Positions 18,155 to 27,787 of a stretch of 64,000 nucleotides of DNA are shown one piece after another; the stretch's first letter is position 1; each line of letters opens with the position of its first letter. The DNA is taken from the NCBI GenBank assembly GCA_036351255.1, contig JAZBOS010000079.1, positions 1 through 64,000 of the forward strand, in the 5' to 3' direction. The notes under the pieces were generated by a model. It was not told the DNA's origin. It searched no databases and worked only from the letters and a program-made list of their open reading frames with translations. This stretch comes from Bacteroides sp. (GTDB lineage: Bacteria > Bacteroidota > Bacteroidia > Bacteroidales > UBA7960). Position numbers and translations under genes: made by a program.

Positions 18155-19150
18155 ATGGGTGAAAAGACATTAAAACTGGAAGGCCTTCATCCGCCAGACA
18201 TCTTCGGGCTTCGTGAAGAGAAGCTTCAACTGCTGCGAAACATATTTCCAAAACTTAAGTTGATAGCCCGTGGCGAAGACCTCAAACTCATCGGTGATGA
18301 TGAAGAGATTCGTTATTTTGAACAGAAGTTCGGGCTGATGGTGAATCATTACGATCGTTTCAGCAAGCTCACCGAAGAGAACATCCTTGAGGTGATGGCC
18401 CACGAGGATGGAACCATTCGTGAGACTTCGGGCGAAAAAGAGGAAGGCGAGCTGATCCTTTACGGAAAGAACGGGATGCTGATCAAAGCCCGCACCCCCA
18501 ACCAAAAGCGCATGGTGGAAAGCTTTAAGCGCCATGACATGCTGTTTGCCATAGGCCCTGCTGGCACCGGAAAGACTTATACTGCAGTAGCCCTGGCCGT
18601 CAGGGCATTGAAAAACAAGGAAGTGAGGCGCATCATCCTGGCGCGGCCCGCTGTAGAAGCAGGCGAAAACCTGGGCTTCCTTCCGGGCGACCTGAAGGAC
18701 AAGCTTGACCCCTACCTTCAGCCCCTCTATGACGCCCTCCGCGATATGATTCCCCCGGCCAAGCTGGCATCTTATTTAGAGGAGGGCACCATCGAGATCG
18801 CTCCCCTTGCCTTTATGCGCGGACGCACCCTCGACAACGCTTTTGCCATCCTCGATGAAGCCCAGAACGCCACCGACAGTCAGCTGAAGATGTTTCTCAC
18901 ACGCATGGGCAAATCGGCCAAGTTTATCATTACTGGCGATATCACCCAGATCGACCTGCCTCGCAGTCAAGTTTCCGGCCTTATTACAGCAACAAAAGTC
19001 CTCAATAAGGTATCAGGTATCGATTTCATCTTTCTAAACGAGAAAGATGTGGTGCGCCATTCGCTGGTGACCAAGATCATTGATGCATACGAGCGAACTG
19101 CCCCCGCACCGAAAAAAGAAAAAGGAGAAAAAGAAAACAACCAAGCATAA
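18155..19150 (+). CDS. phoH: PhoH-family ATPase
   Basis: A cytoplasmic P-loop protein of the PhoH (YbeZ) group, implicated in RNA metabolism and ribosome maturation. A short N-terminal KH-like region precedes the ATPase core. Walker A is GPAGTGKTYTA (about residues 128-138) and Walker B is FAILDEAQNAT. The motif ITGDITQIDLP is also characteristic. At 331 residues it is a normal length. The C-terminus is rich in Lys/Glu. It is divergent from the DUF62 operon and sits 18 bp ahead of purC, so the two are probably cotranscribed. Confidence 0.93.
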   Translation: MGEKTLKLEGLHPPDIFGLREEKLQLLRNIFPKLKLIARGEDLKLIGDDEEIRYFEQKFGLMVNHYDRFSKLTEENILEVMAHEDGTIRETSGEKEEGELILYGKNGMLIKARTPNQKRMVESFKRHDMLFAIGPAGTGKTYTAVALAVRALKNKEVRRIILARPAVEAGENLGFLPGDLKDKLDPYLQPLYDALRDMIPPAKLASYLEEGTIEIAPLAFMRGRTLDNAFAILDEAQNATDSQLKMFLTRMGKSAKFIITGDITQIDLPRSQVSGLITATKVLNKVSGIDFIFLNEKDVVRHSLVTKIIDAYERTAPAPKKEKGEKENNQA

Positions 19151-19168
19151 ACCAAAGTCCATTTTTTT

Positions 19169-20125
19169 ATGAAAGCTGTAACCCAAACCCAGTTTCATTT
19201 TCCCGGGCAAACCGGTTTCTACAAAGGAAAAGTGCGCGATGTTTATACCATTGAAGACCGCCTGATGCTGATGGTGGTCAGCGACCGTATTTCGGCCTTT
19301 GATGTAGTACTCCCAAAAGGCATACCCTACAAGGGGCAGGTGCTGAACCAGATCGCCGCACGTTTTCTGGACGCTACTGCCGACATCGTTCCCAACTGGA
19401 AGATCGATACCCCCGATCCCATGGTCACCGCTGGCATCTTTTGCGAGCCCTTTAAGGTGGAAATGGTCATCCGCGGTTATCTCTCCGGACACGCCTGGCG
19501 CGAATACAAGCAAGGAAAACGCAGCATCTGTGGCGTCCCGATGCCCGAGGGGATGAAGGAAAACGACCGCTTCCCTGAACCCCTGATCACCCCTACCACC
19601 AAGGCCCTGATCGGGCACGATGAGGATATTTCGCGCGAAGAGATCCTTTCTTCCGGACTGGTTAGCGAAGAAGATTATGTGCAACTCGAGGCCTATACCC
19701 GCGCCTTGTTTCAACGTGGCACCGAAATGGCCGACGAGATGGGCCTCATCCTGGTGGATACGAAATATGAATTTGGGAAGGCCAACGGAAAAATTTACCT
19801 GATCGATGAAATTCATACCCCTGATTCCTCTCGTTATTTTTATGAGGAAAGCTATGCAGAGCGGCAGCAGGCCAGCCAGCCCCAGAAACAGCTTTCCAAG
19901 GAATTTGTCAGGGAATGGCTGATGGAGCGCGGCTTCAATGGGCAGGAAGGGCAAGCGGTTCCCGAAATGACAGATGAATTTGTAGCCAGTGTGTCCGACC
20001 GCTATATTGAGCTGTTTGAGAAAATTACCGGCGAAAAGTTCATGAAAACTCCGGCCGAAGACATTCTTAAGCGCATTGAGGAGAACTGCCTGAATTTCCT
20101 GGAAAACCAACAGGGGCATTCTTAA
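19169..20125 (+). CDS. purC: SAICAR synthase (phosphoribosylaminoimidazole-succinocarboxamide synthase)
   Basis: PurC joins CAIR and aspartate with ATP in purine synthesis. [12 protein letters not shown] near the start is the nucleotide-binding loop; [32 protein letters not shown] and [13 protein letters not shown] are the family signatures. The 318 residues match the longer eukaryote-like/Bacteroidota form. It follows phoH closely and ends before a strong terminator. Confidence 0.96.
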   Translation: MKAVTQTQFHFPGQTGFYKGKVRDVYTIEDRLMLMVVSDRISAFDVVLPKGIPYKGQVLNQIAARFLDATADIVPNWKIDTPDPMVTAGIFCEPFKVEMVIRGYLSGHAWREYKQGKRSICGVPMPEGMKENDRFPEPLITPTTKALIGHDEDISREEILSSGLVSEEDYVQLEAYTRALFQRGTEMADEMGLILVDTKYEFGKANGKIYLIDEIHTPDSSRYFYEESYAERQQASQPQKQLSKEFVREWLMERGFNGQEGQAVPEMTDEFVASVSDRYIELFEKITGEKFMKTPAEDILKRIEENCLNFLENQQGHS

Positions 20126-20147
20126 AACAACAAAACAGAAAAACCAG

Positions 20148-20190
20148 ACGGGAAAAAACCGCCTCTGCAGGCAGTTTTTTCCCGTTTTTT
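20148..20190 (+). terminator. Intrinsic terminator after purC
   Basis: A perfect 12-bp outer stem (20148-20159 with 20174-20185) and further inner pairing (GCCT with AGGC), then a T run. Confidence 0.92.
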
Positions 20191-20348
20191 ATAACCCTTT
20201 GGGCCAAGCCTTCGTACAAACAATGAGATGTAAATAAAAAAGCCTTATTTTCCGGTTGTTTTCGCCCGGGTAAAAAGCTCCGGTGAAAACAGGTGTTTTA
20301 TTCCACTTCTTAGCAAACAAAACGGATTCACAGGGATTAGGCAGGCTT

Positions 20349-20356
20349 TATATTTG
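20349..20356 (+). promoter_or_regulatory. -7 box for the T9SS/adhesin block
   Basis: TATATTTG, a perfect TAnnTTTG, 40 bp before the ATG at 20397. No clear -33 box. Confidence 0.55.
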
Positions 20357-20396
20357 CAATGATATTGTCAATCAGGTATTTGTAAATAATACATAG

Positions 20397-20975
20397 ATGA
20401 AGAAACCGATATTCACTTTCGCCTCTGCATTGCTGATGTTATTTCCCCTGATTTTAAGCGGAACCCCACCCTTTGATTGCCAGATCACAGTTACGGGTGG
20501 AGAAACCAGCATCTGCCAGGGCCAGCCACTGGTGCTCATTGCCAGGGTTGATAAGGGCTTAAGTGAAACAGCAGGACATCAATGGGAGGCCGAAGGCAAG
20601 CTGCTTTCAGCTTCCGACAAGGCTTTTGTAAAGTTCGACACCAGTCATCCAGGTATTTTCAAGGTCAAATACTTTGCCATGGACCAGGAGGGGAACCAGG
20701 CGCAATGTGAGCTGGAAATAAACGTTGCAAGCTTGCCTTCGGTAGAGATTGTGGAAAACTTTGGGGTTTTTCAGCGGATTTTGTTCAAAAAACCCATGCT
20801 TAGCCTTCACATTAATTCAACGGAAAGTCATACCTTTCAATGGTTTTTGGATGAAGATGCCATACCTGGTGCCAACGGGTCTGAATTCAGACCCAAATCA
20901 GCAGGAAAATATCACGCAAGGGTCACAAGTCCGCAGGGCTGCAGGACCTTTTCGAAAGAAATAATCATAGAATGA
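20397..20975 (+). CDS. Small secreted Ig/PKD-like protein, function unknown
   Basis: 192 residues with an N-terminal signal sequence (hydrophobic core about residues 8-22), then two Ig-like or PKD-like beta domains. Each resembles the repeats of the giant protein encoded next: GETSICQGQPLVL starts the first and TFQWFLDEDAIPG and GKYHARVTSPQGC lie in the second. It has no sorting domain that I can see. Its TGA overlaps the next gene's ATG (ATGA at 20972-20975), so translation is probably coupled. It may be an accessory or chaperone-like partner of the SprB-like protein, or a paralogous fragment of it; this is inference. Confidence 0.7.
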   Translation: MKKPIFTFASALLMLFPLILSGTPPFDCQITVTGGETSICQGQPLVLIARVDKGLSETAGHQWEAEGKLLSASDKAFVKFDTSHPGIFKVKYFAMDQEGNQAQCELEINVASLPSVEIVENFGVFQRILFKKPMLSLHINSTESHTFQWFLDEDAIPGANGSEFRPKSAGKYHARVTSPQGCRTFSKEIIIE

Positions 20976-23900
20976 AGCGTTTTTTGAAAAATAATCGCGA
21001 AGCAATGAAAAACCAGATTCGCCACGGTAACAAGAGAAGAATTTCCCGTCTTGGGATTTTTCCATTATTATACCTGCTGTTTCATGCGGGAGTATTAATG
21101 GCCCAGCCCATTACCGTCATCATACAAACACCCGATGGAGTGCGAGAAGTGTGCCAGGGTTCCGGCACCTTTATCCTTACTGCCTATGCGGAAGGAGGCA
21201 ACCAGAATTTTGTGACATATGAATGGGATGCTGATCCGGGAATGCTTATTCCGGAGGGAGACTATGCCATTTTCAACAATGAGTTCTCTACCCCGCCCGG
21301 GGTTTATCCTGTCAGTGTCACCGTTACCGACAGTGAAGGCAACTCTGGTTCGGCTTCCATTAATATAACGCTGAAAGAAACCCCCATCGTTACCATCACG
21401 GCTGACGGGCCAACGACATTCTGTGACGGAGGTTCTGTAAATCTCATTGCCGACCCTGTCAATGGTTTCGATTTCATCTGGAGGCGCGGCAGTGTGGAGA
21501 TACTCGACGCAACACAGCCCATTTACACGGCTTTTGAAAGTGGTAGCTACCGCGTAAGGATCATTGCAGAAAACGGATGTTTTAGTCTCTCTAATGTAAT
21601 TCCGGTTACTGTTCATGAACTTCCTGACGTAACCGCCACCAATGACGGACCGGTGTGTGAAGGAGGCGACGTTCCATTACAGGGAGGTCCTAACGGAATG
21701 GTTTCCTATTTCTGGGCCAGCCCAGACAATCCCGGATTTACTTCTGCCGTGCAAAACCCACTCCTTGCAAATATCAGCCCGGATGAAGCTGGTGAATACA
21801 TCCTCACGGTGACCGATTCCAACGGATGTGAGAACACTGCATCCACCTTTGTTGTAGTGGATGAAATCCCCGTAGCACCGTTATCGGCCAGTTCAAGCGA
21901 CCCTATCGTCTGCAATGGCACCGAAGGCAACATGACCCTTACCGCCACAGGCGGAAGCGGACAGGTCCTCCGGTGGTTTACCGGAAGCTGCGGCGGGACC
22001 TTCATTGGCGAAGAAAATAACCTGGTGGTACCCATTCCGCCAGAAACCACTACTTATTATGTACTATGGGAATCTGGCGCCTGCGGGCAGTCGGCCTGCG
22101 CATCGGTTACTGTAATCGTTTCCGATCCCCCTGAACTAAGCATCACCAGTACACCCATCAGCTGTAACGGGGAAGAGGATGCCACTGCTACCGTCAATAT
22201 TACGGGGGGCACACCTCCTTACACCATCCTCTGGAGCACAGGAGCCACAACCAATTCCATTGAAAACCTAGGGCCCGGAACTTACAGCGTTTCTGTAACT
22301 GATGCCGCTGGCTGTATTGTGAATGAAGAGATTACCATCGTCGATCCTGACCCCATAATCGTAACCATTACCAATGTGGTTCCTCCGCTTTGTTATGGTG
22401 AAGCCAGCGGCGAGGCAACAGCTTCGGTAGAAGGGGGAACCCCTCCATTTACCTATCTCTGGAGCGATGGCCAAACGACAGCCACAGCCACCGGTCTTGA
22501 GGCTGGCACCTATCAGGTGACCGTCTCGGATCTTGGGGGATGCACAGCCACAGCTTCCGTTACCATCGTTAATCCGCCTCAAATCCTCCTCCAGGTTATT
22601 GCCCTGAACAATGTGACTTGTTATGGAGGAAGTGACGGATCAGTAACCGTTTCGGCTTCAAACGGAACGGAGCCCTATACCTACGTTTGGGATCACGGCC
22701 CCACGGGACCAACGGCAGAGAACCTGGCTGCAGGCGATTATTTTGTGACGGTAACCGATCAGAATGGTTGCGAAGCCAGTCTGAGTATCCTGATTACCCA
22801 ACCCGATCCCATTGAGGCCAATGCAGGCCCCGACCAGACCATATGCCTGGGGCAAACGGCTACACTGACCGCTTCAGGTGGAGATACTTACCTCTGGAGC
22901 ACGGGAGAAACCACCGCCTCTATTGTCGTTTCTCCACTAGAAACAACGACTTATAATGTTACCGTATCTGATGAATGCGGCGAGGACACCGATGAGATCA
23001 CTGTATTCGTTGAAGAGGGCCCCCTGGTTGACCTTGGGGAAGATATTACGGTCTGTGAAGGCGAAGAGGTCATCCTCGATGCTGGCTTCTTTGCCGACAG
23101 TGAGTATCTTTGGTCAACCGGTGAAGAAACCCAGACTATCACCGTTACCGAAGGCGGAACTTATTCGGTGATCGTCACCAATACTGAAAATGGATGCAGC
23201 TCGACTGACACCATTGAGGTGATCATTAATCCCTTACCACCTGCTGAAACCGGACCAGACCAGACCATTTGCCTGGGAGAAGAGGTGATCTTAGGGCCAT
23301 CAGACCCAGTCCCCTCTCCCACCAGCACCTATCTCTGGACCAGCGTTCCCGAAGACCCCAGCCTGACGGAACCCACCATCTCCAATCCTACTGTTAGCCC
23401 CACGGTTACTACGGTTTATACGCTTGTTGAGACCTATCTTGACACTGGTTGTCAGAATGAGAATTCGGTAACCATCACCGTTGTGGGCGAGGCTCCCGAC
23501 CCGGGTGAGGATCAGACCATTTGCCAGGGTGAATCTGTAACCCTTGGGCCGGAAACGCCTAACCCCGGAAGCACCTATTACTGGACCAGCAGCAATCCCG
23601 AAGAAGTATTTGACGACCAGGTGCCCAATCCGATGGTCACACCGCAAATCACTACGACATACACCATTCATGAGGTGGTTGGCGAATGTACCTTCTTTGC
23701 TTCCGTGACCATTACCGTTAATCCTGCTCCGGAAGCCGATGCGGGCACTGACAAGGATATCTGTTTTGGTGAAAGCGTGGTGATTGGTCCCGATGATTTT
23801 GAACCCAATCCCACCAGTACCTTCTTCTGGACCAGCGTTCCCGAAGATCCAAGCATCTCCGATCCGACCATTTCCAATCCAACGGTTAGCCCGGAGGTTA

Positions 23901-25201
23901 CTACCATATATACCCTCACTGAGACCTATATCGAAACGGGCTGTTCGAAACAGAACAGCATTACCGTAACGGTTCATGAACTTCCCGTTGTAGTGATCGC
24001 CGAAGATACCGACATTTGTGAGGGCGAATCCATTGAAATTGGCGATCCAGATGCCCCTGAAGATTATTCCTATGTCTGGACCTCCGATCCGGAAGGTTTT
24101 GAAAGCACCGAAAGCAACCCCTCAGTCAGCCCGCAAGTTACCACCACTTATTATGTTACGGTTACCAGCGCCTTTGGCTGTGAGGCCAGCGGGGAAGTCA
24201 CCATTACCGTTTACCCTGCACCAGTGGCCCAGGTATCGGACGACATTGTGTTCTGCAGCGAGTCAGAGATTGAACCCGTTTTCATCGGCGGGGATGCAGT
24301 GGAAGGCTATACCTACTCCTGGACCTCAGACCCTGAAGGCTTCACCTCATCCGAGGCAAATCCCCAGGTCCTGTATACCGGAACCACGCCCATCACCTAT
24401 TTCCTCACTGTTACCAGCGAATTAGGCTGCACAGCAGAATATACCGTCACGATCTCATTATCTGACCTGATTCTTACGGTAGACAATCCCGAGATCTGTG
24501 ATGACGAAGAAACCCTCTTCCTGGGCGGATTCATCACTGTGGAAGGCGGCAGTCAGCCTTATTATTATCAGTGGTTTGATGACCAGGCCAACCTTCTGGA
24601 TGAGACCCCTGATTTCATTGCCGTAGCGCCATTCCTCGAAAATTACATCATAGTGGTCACCGATGCGGATGGCTGCATGCGTATGGAAACCATCCAGGTC
24701 ATTCTGAAGCCATCGCCACAAGTGACCCTTGAGGTGGATCCTCCCGGTACCGCCTACTTCGGACAGACCATTACCTTTACGGCCGTTCCTGCCAATTACG
24801 ACAACTATGAGTTCTTTGTGGATGGTGTATCGGTTCAGAACGGAACCTCTAATATATTCCGAAGCAGCGAATTAAAGAACGGCCAAGTCGTTTATGTGGT
24901 CGCAACCCTTGATGAGTGCACCGGACAATCCGAGCCCTATACGGTAAGCATCAGCGGGTTACCCAATGCCTTTACCCCTGATCAGGACGGCATCAATGAC
25001 ATTTTTGGCAAAGACCACGATCTCGTTATCTTTAACCGCTGGGGACAGGCCGTTTATGAAGGCACCGAAGGCTGGGATGGCACCCATAATGGCAACAATG
25101 TAAGCCCCGGAACGTATTATTACATCCTGGAAATCATTGACCACAACAACCAGAAAACATTACTGAAGGGTTCTGTCACGGTCATTCGCCACAGGGATTG
25201 A
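20972..25201 (+). CDS. SprB-like giant surface protein with type B T9SS sorting domain
   Basis: A 1409-residue predicted cell-surface protein. A signal sequence follows a basic N-terminus (hydrophobic core about 27-42). Ig-like modules fill about 45-390. Three SprB-type repeats begin near 396, 473 and 549 (CNGEEDATATVNITGG, CYGEASGEATASVEGG, CYGGSDGSVTVSASNG). From about 610 to 1230 come PKD-like modules, each opening with a DQTICLGE-type motif. Residues about 1328-1409 are the gliding-motility-associated C-terminal domain (NAFTPDQDGINDIF, FNRWGQAVYEG), the type B signal for T9SS export. In Flavobacterium the SprB adhesin is moved along the surface. Here an adhesin role is likely; motility is unproven. 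Confidence 0.88.
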   Translation: MKRFLKNNREAMKNQIRHGNKRRISRLGIFPLLYLLFHAGVLMAQPITVIIQTPDGVREVCQGSGTFILTAYAEGGNQNFVTYEWDADPGMLIPEGDYAIFNNEFSTPPGVYPVSVTVTDSEGNSGSASINITLKETPIVTITADGPTTFCDGGSVNLIADPVNGFDFIWRRGSVEILDATQPIYTAFESGSYRVRIIAENGCFSLSNVIPVTVHELPDVTATNDGPVCEGGDVPLQGGPNGMVSYFWASPDNPGFTSAVQNPLLANISPDEAGEYILTVTDSNGCENTASTFVVVDEIPVAPLSASSSDPIVCNGTEGNMTLTATGGSGQVLRWFTGSCGGTFIGEENNLVVPIPPETTTYYVLWESGACGQSACASVTVIVSDPPELSITSTPISCNGEEDATATVNITGGTPPYTILWSTGATTNSIENLGPGTYSVSVTDAAGCIVNEEITIVDPDPIIVTITNVVPPLCYGEASGEATASVEGGTPPFTYLWSDGQTTATATGLEAGTYQVTVSDLGGCTATASVTIVNPPQILLQVIALNNVTCYGGSDGSVTVSASNGTEPYTYVWDHGPTGPTAENLAAGDYFVTVTDQNGCEASLSILITQPDPIEANAGPDQTICLGQTATLTASGGDTYLWSTGETTASIVVSPLETTTYNVTVSDECGEDTDEITVFVEEGPLVDLGEDITVCEGEEVILDAGFFADSEYLWSTGEETQTITVTEGGTYSVIVTNTENGCSSTDTIEVIINPLPPAETGPDQTICLGEEVILGPSDPVPSPTSTYLWTSVPEDPSLTEPTISNPTVSPTVTTVYTLVETYLDTGCQNENSVTITVVGEAPDPGEDQTICQGESVTLGPETPNPGSTYYWTSSNPEEVFDDQVPNPMVTPQITTTYTIHEVVGECTFFASVTITVNPAPEADAGTDKDICFGESVVIGPDDFEPNPTSTFFWTSVPEDPSISDPTISNPTVSPEVTTIYTLTETYIETGCSKQNSITVTVHELPVVVIAEDTDICEGESIEIGDPDAPEDYSYVWTSDPEGFESTESNPSVSPQVTTTYYVTVTSAFGCEASGEVTITVYPAPVAQVSDDIVFCSESEIEPVFIGGDAVEGYTYSWTSDPEGFTSSEANPQVLYTGTTPITYFLTVTSELGCTAEYTVTISLSDLILTVDNPEICDDEETLFLGGFITVEGGSQPYYYQWFDDQANLLDETPDFIAVAPFLENYIIVVTDADGCMRMETIQVILKPSPQVTLEVDPPGTAYFGQTITFTAVPANYDNYEFFVDGVSVQNGTSNIFRSSELKNGQVVYVVATLDECTGQSEPYTVSISGLPNAFTPDQDGINDIFGKDHDLVIFNRWGQAVYEGTEGWDGTHNGNNVSPGTYYYILEIIDHNNQKTLLKGSVTVIRHRD

Positions 25202-25288
25202 TAAAGGTCTAAGCAGGGTGCAATGCAAAACCCAGCGAACCCGGGAATAAAAAAATAAACAGCATCAATTTGAGATTCAGCAAATAAA

Positions 25289-27643
25289 ATGAAATATCCC
25301 AAGCAAATGAAAAAGATATTGATCTACGGGCTGCTGGTCCTTCTGGCCATGCCCCTCTCGGCACAAAGGGTGCTGAAGCTGCTTGAAGCCGGGGATGAAC
25401 ATTTTCGGAAAGAAGAATATACCCTGGCCAAGGATGCCTACGAAGCCATCCTGAAACGGGACCGCACAGCCAATATCCGGCGTGAGGTTTCTTTCAGGCT
25501 AGGACAGACCTACCGGCAAATGCTTAACTATGCAGAAGCCCGGAAATGGTACACCCTGGCCATGAATGTGGGTTACGACAACCCGGAGATTTATATGCAC
25601 CTGAGTGAGATGAACCTGGGATTGGAAGATTTTGACCTGGCCATAGAATTTGCAAACCGCTACCTGGAAAAGGTTCCCGGAGACCGCTTTGGCCGGAAAC
25701 TCCTTGAGTCAGCCAAGTTCAGCAAAGAAAACTACTTTAGAGAAACCCTGTTCGAGGTCGTTAATGAAAGGCCGCTGAATACCACAGGGCAGGAATGGGG
25801 TGTCGCCTTTTTCCCTGACGACCGCATCCTCTTTGCTTCGACCTATACTGAAACTGGCCGCCTCGACACCAGGACCGGGACAGGATTCTCCAGCATTTAT
25901 GAATCAAAATTGAACCGCACCACCGGCGAATGGACCGAGCCAGCTTTGATCAAGGGCGAAATTAACACCGAATTCTACGAAGGCTTCCTCAACTACGATC
26001 CCGAAACCCAGACCGGTTATTTTATGAATTGCGGCGGACGTGATGGCACCAGGGAAACCTGCGACATCTACACGGCTAAATACAATCCGGAAACCAATAC
26101 CTGGGGTGCTCCTGAACTTTTTTTTCTCAATAGCCAGCAACACAACATTGGCTATCCTTCCATCAGCGAAGACGGGCAGGTGTTGTATTTTGGCGCCGAC
26201 ATGGCCGGAGGATACGGGGGATATGACCTTTACAGGATGACCAAAGACCCCGAAGGAAGCAAGTGGAGCGAGCCCGTGAACCTTGGCCCTCAAATCAACA
26301 CCAGTCTGAACGACGCTTATCCATATATTGCCGGAAACATCCTGTACTTTTCTTCCTTTGGACACCCGGGATTTGGCGGTTTCGACCTGTTTTATTCTGA
26401 AATAGATGAAGACGGTGATTTCACCAAACCTGTCAATATGGGCTCGCCCATCAACAGCAGCGCCGACGATTTTGGTTTCATCATCAACAAGGAATACACC
26501 AGTGGGTTTTACACCTCTGACCGCCCGGGAGGCGTGGGAAATGATGACCTGTATTCTTTCCGCATTATTTCACGCACCTTTGACCTGAAAGGCATCATTA
26601 CAGATGCAGAGACAGGAGAACCCATGCCCGGTATTGAAGTCATACTTTATGGCGATAATGACAAGATCCTGAAAGTAAAATCCGACAGCGATGGGTTTTA
26701 CCGTATTCCACAGCTCGATTCAGAAGTGAACTACATCGTCGAAGTGGTGGAAGATGGCTTCAGCCCCTTCTCCGAATCCCTTTCGGTCAAGGATAAGCTT
26801 ATTGCCAGCCGCTTCCTGTCGGTACCCGAATTTGAAAAGAACGTAGCGATGAGCCCGGCTCCGATGTTGGCTGCCCGCACAGACGATGAGATTGGTCCTG
26901 ATGGCAGCTTCCCCACCCGCCCGGCCATAACAGGTATTACCGAAGGGCTGCCCACAGTTCATTTCGATTTTGCACGTTTCGACCTGACGAGCTTTGCACA
27001 ATTGCAACTCGATAGTGTACTTTCTTTCCTCGATACCCAACCCGGAGCAGGGCTGGTGGTCCACGCCCACACCGATGAGGTCAGCGGCTATCTGTTTAAC
27101 TTCTACCTCTCGCAAAAACGGGCCCACAGCGTCATTGATTACCTCCTGAGCCGAGGCGTCAGCGAGGACCGGCTGTATCCCTTTGGCCACGGAAAGATGG
27201 ACCTGGTGGTGGTCAATGCCAAAACTCCAGAAGAACACCGGCTCAACCGCAGGGCTACCTTTGAGGTGATCCCGATGCCCGACTTCAACACCTTCCTAGC
27301 CGACGCACCACGCCACAGTTTCCGTTACCTCAACTCCCTGGAGAAAGAGGCTCATTATGCCCGTGGCATTGAGTTCATGGTGCAGTTTGCGGCTACCCGC
27401 AACCCGGTCCACCCGCAATATTACCGCCGGATTATGGAAGCCTTCCCTGAAATGGATATTCTGTATTACTACGACATGGACCGCTTTCACCGATATTCAG
27501 TGGGGACGTTCAGACAAATGGATCAGGCGATGGATGTACACCGCCGCTTGCGCGAACTGGGATTTGATGCTTTTGTGGTAGCTTTCCGCGATGGTGAAAG
27601 GATCAGCCTGAGCGAAGCCAACCAATTGTTGCAGAATCAATAA
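25289..27643 (+). CDS. PorE-like protein: TPR, PD40 propeller, CRD, OmpA domain, with SPOR-like tail
   Basis: 784 residues: signal sequence (an alternative start at 25310, MKKILIYG, fits it better), TPR-like helices at about 20-150, a WD40/PD40 propeller at about 165-425 (YPSISEDGQVLYFGAD, GGYGGYDLYRM, GGFDLFYSEID), a carboxypeptidase-regulatory-like domain at about 430-500 (GIITDAETGEPMPGIEVILYG), and an OmpA-C domain at about 555-660 (VHFDFARFDLT, HTDEVSGYLFN, LNRRATFEVI). This order matches PorE, the T9SS component that binds peptidoglycan. About 110 extra residues follow, resembling a SPOR domain (VQFAATRNP, then RRLRELGFDAFVVAFRDG). It precedes a porP-like gene. Confidence 0.85.
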   Translation: MKYPKQMKKILIYGLLVLLAMPLSAQRVLKLLEAGDEHFRKEEYTLAKDAYEAILKRDRTANIRREVSFRLGQTYRQMLNYAEARKWYTLAMNVGYDNPEIYMHLSEMNLGLEDFDLAIEFANRYLEKVPGDRFGRKLLESAKFSKENYFRETLFEVVNERPLNTTGQEWGVAFFPDDRILFASTYTETGRLDTRTGTGFSSIYESKLNRTTGEWTEPALIKGEINTEFYEGFLNYDPETQTGYFMNCGGRDGTRETCDIYTAKYNPETNTWGAPELFFLNSQQHNIGYPSISEDGQVLYFGADMAGGYGGYDLYRMTKDPEGSKWSEPVNLGPQINTSLNDAYPYIAGNILYFSSFGHPGFGGFDLFYSEIDEDGDFTKPVNMGSPINSSADDFGFIINKEYTSGFYTSDRPGGVGNDDLYSFRIISRTFDLKGIITDAETGEPMPGIEVILYGDNDKILKVKSDSDGFYRIPQLDSEVNYIVEVVEDGFSPFSESLSVKDKLIASRFLSVPEFEKNVAMSPAPMLAARTDDEIGPDGSFPTRPAITGITEGLPTVHFDFARFDLTSFAQLQLDSVLSFLDTQPGAGLVVHAHTDEVSGYLFNFYLSQKRAHSVIDYLLSRGVSEDRLYPFGHGKMDLVVVNAKTPEEHRLNRRATFEVIPMPDFNTFLADAPRHSFRYLNSLEKEAHYARGIEFMVQFAATRNPVHPQYYRRIMEAFPEMDILYYYDMDRFHRYSVGTFRQMDQAMDVHRRLRELGFDAFVVAFRDGERISLSEANQLLQNQ

Positions 27644-27787
27644 CCCGAATCGCTTTAATAGGACATTGCCTGCTTATAAACAAATGAACTTTTGGTCATG
27701 AAACGAACAGGTTTAAATCACATGAAAGCAAAAACAGAGCACTTCCTGCGAGTCGTGCGTGGCCATTTATTTAAAAGCTTTTTTGGC

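Noticed and set aside
19034-20119. 361-codon open frame on the minus strand
   Set aside because: Antisense to phoH and purC, both firmly identified; low-complexity His/Gly/Phe-rich translation.
21090-25201. Tandem DNA repeats as a mobile element
   Set aside because: The repetition is in the protein modules of one adhesin gene, not a selfish DNA repeat.
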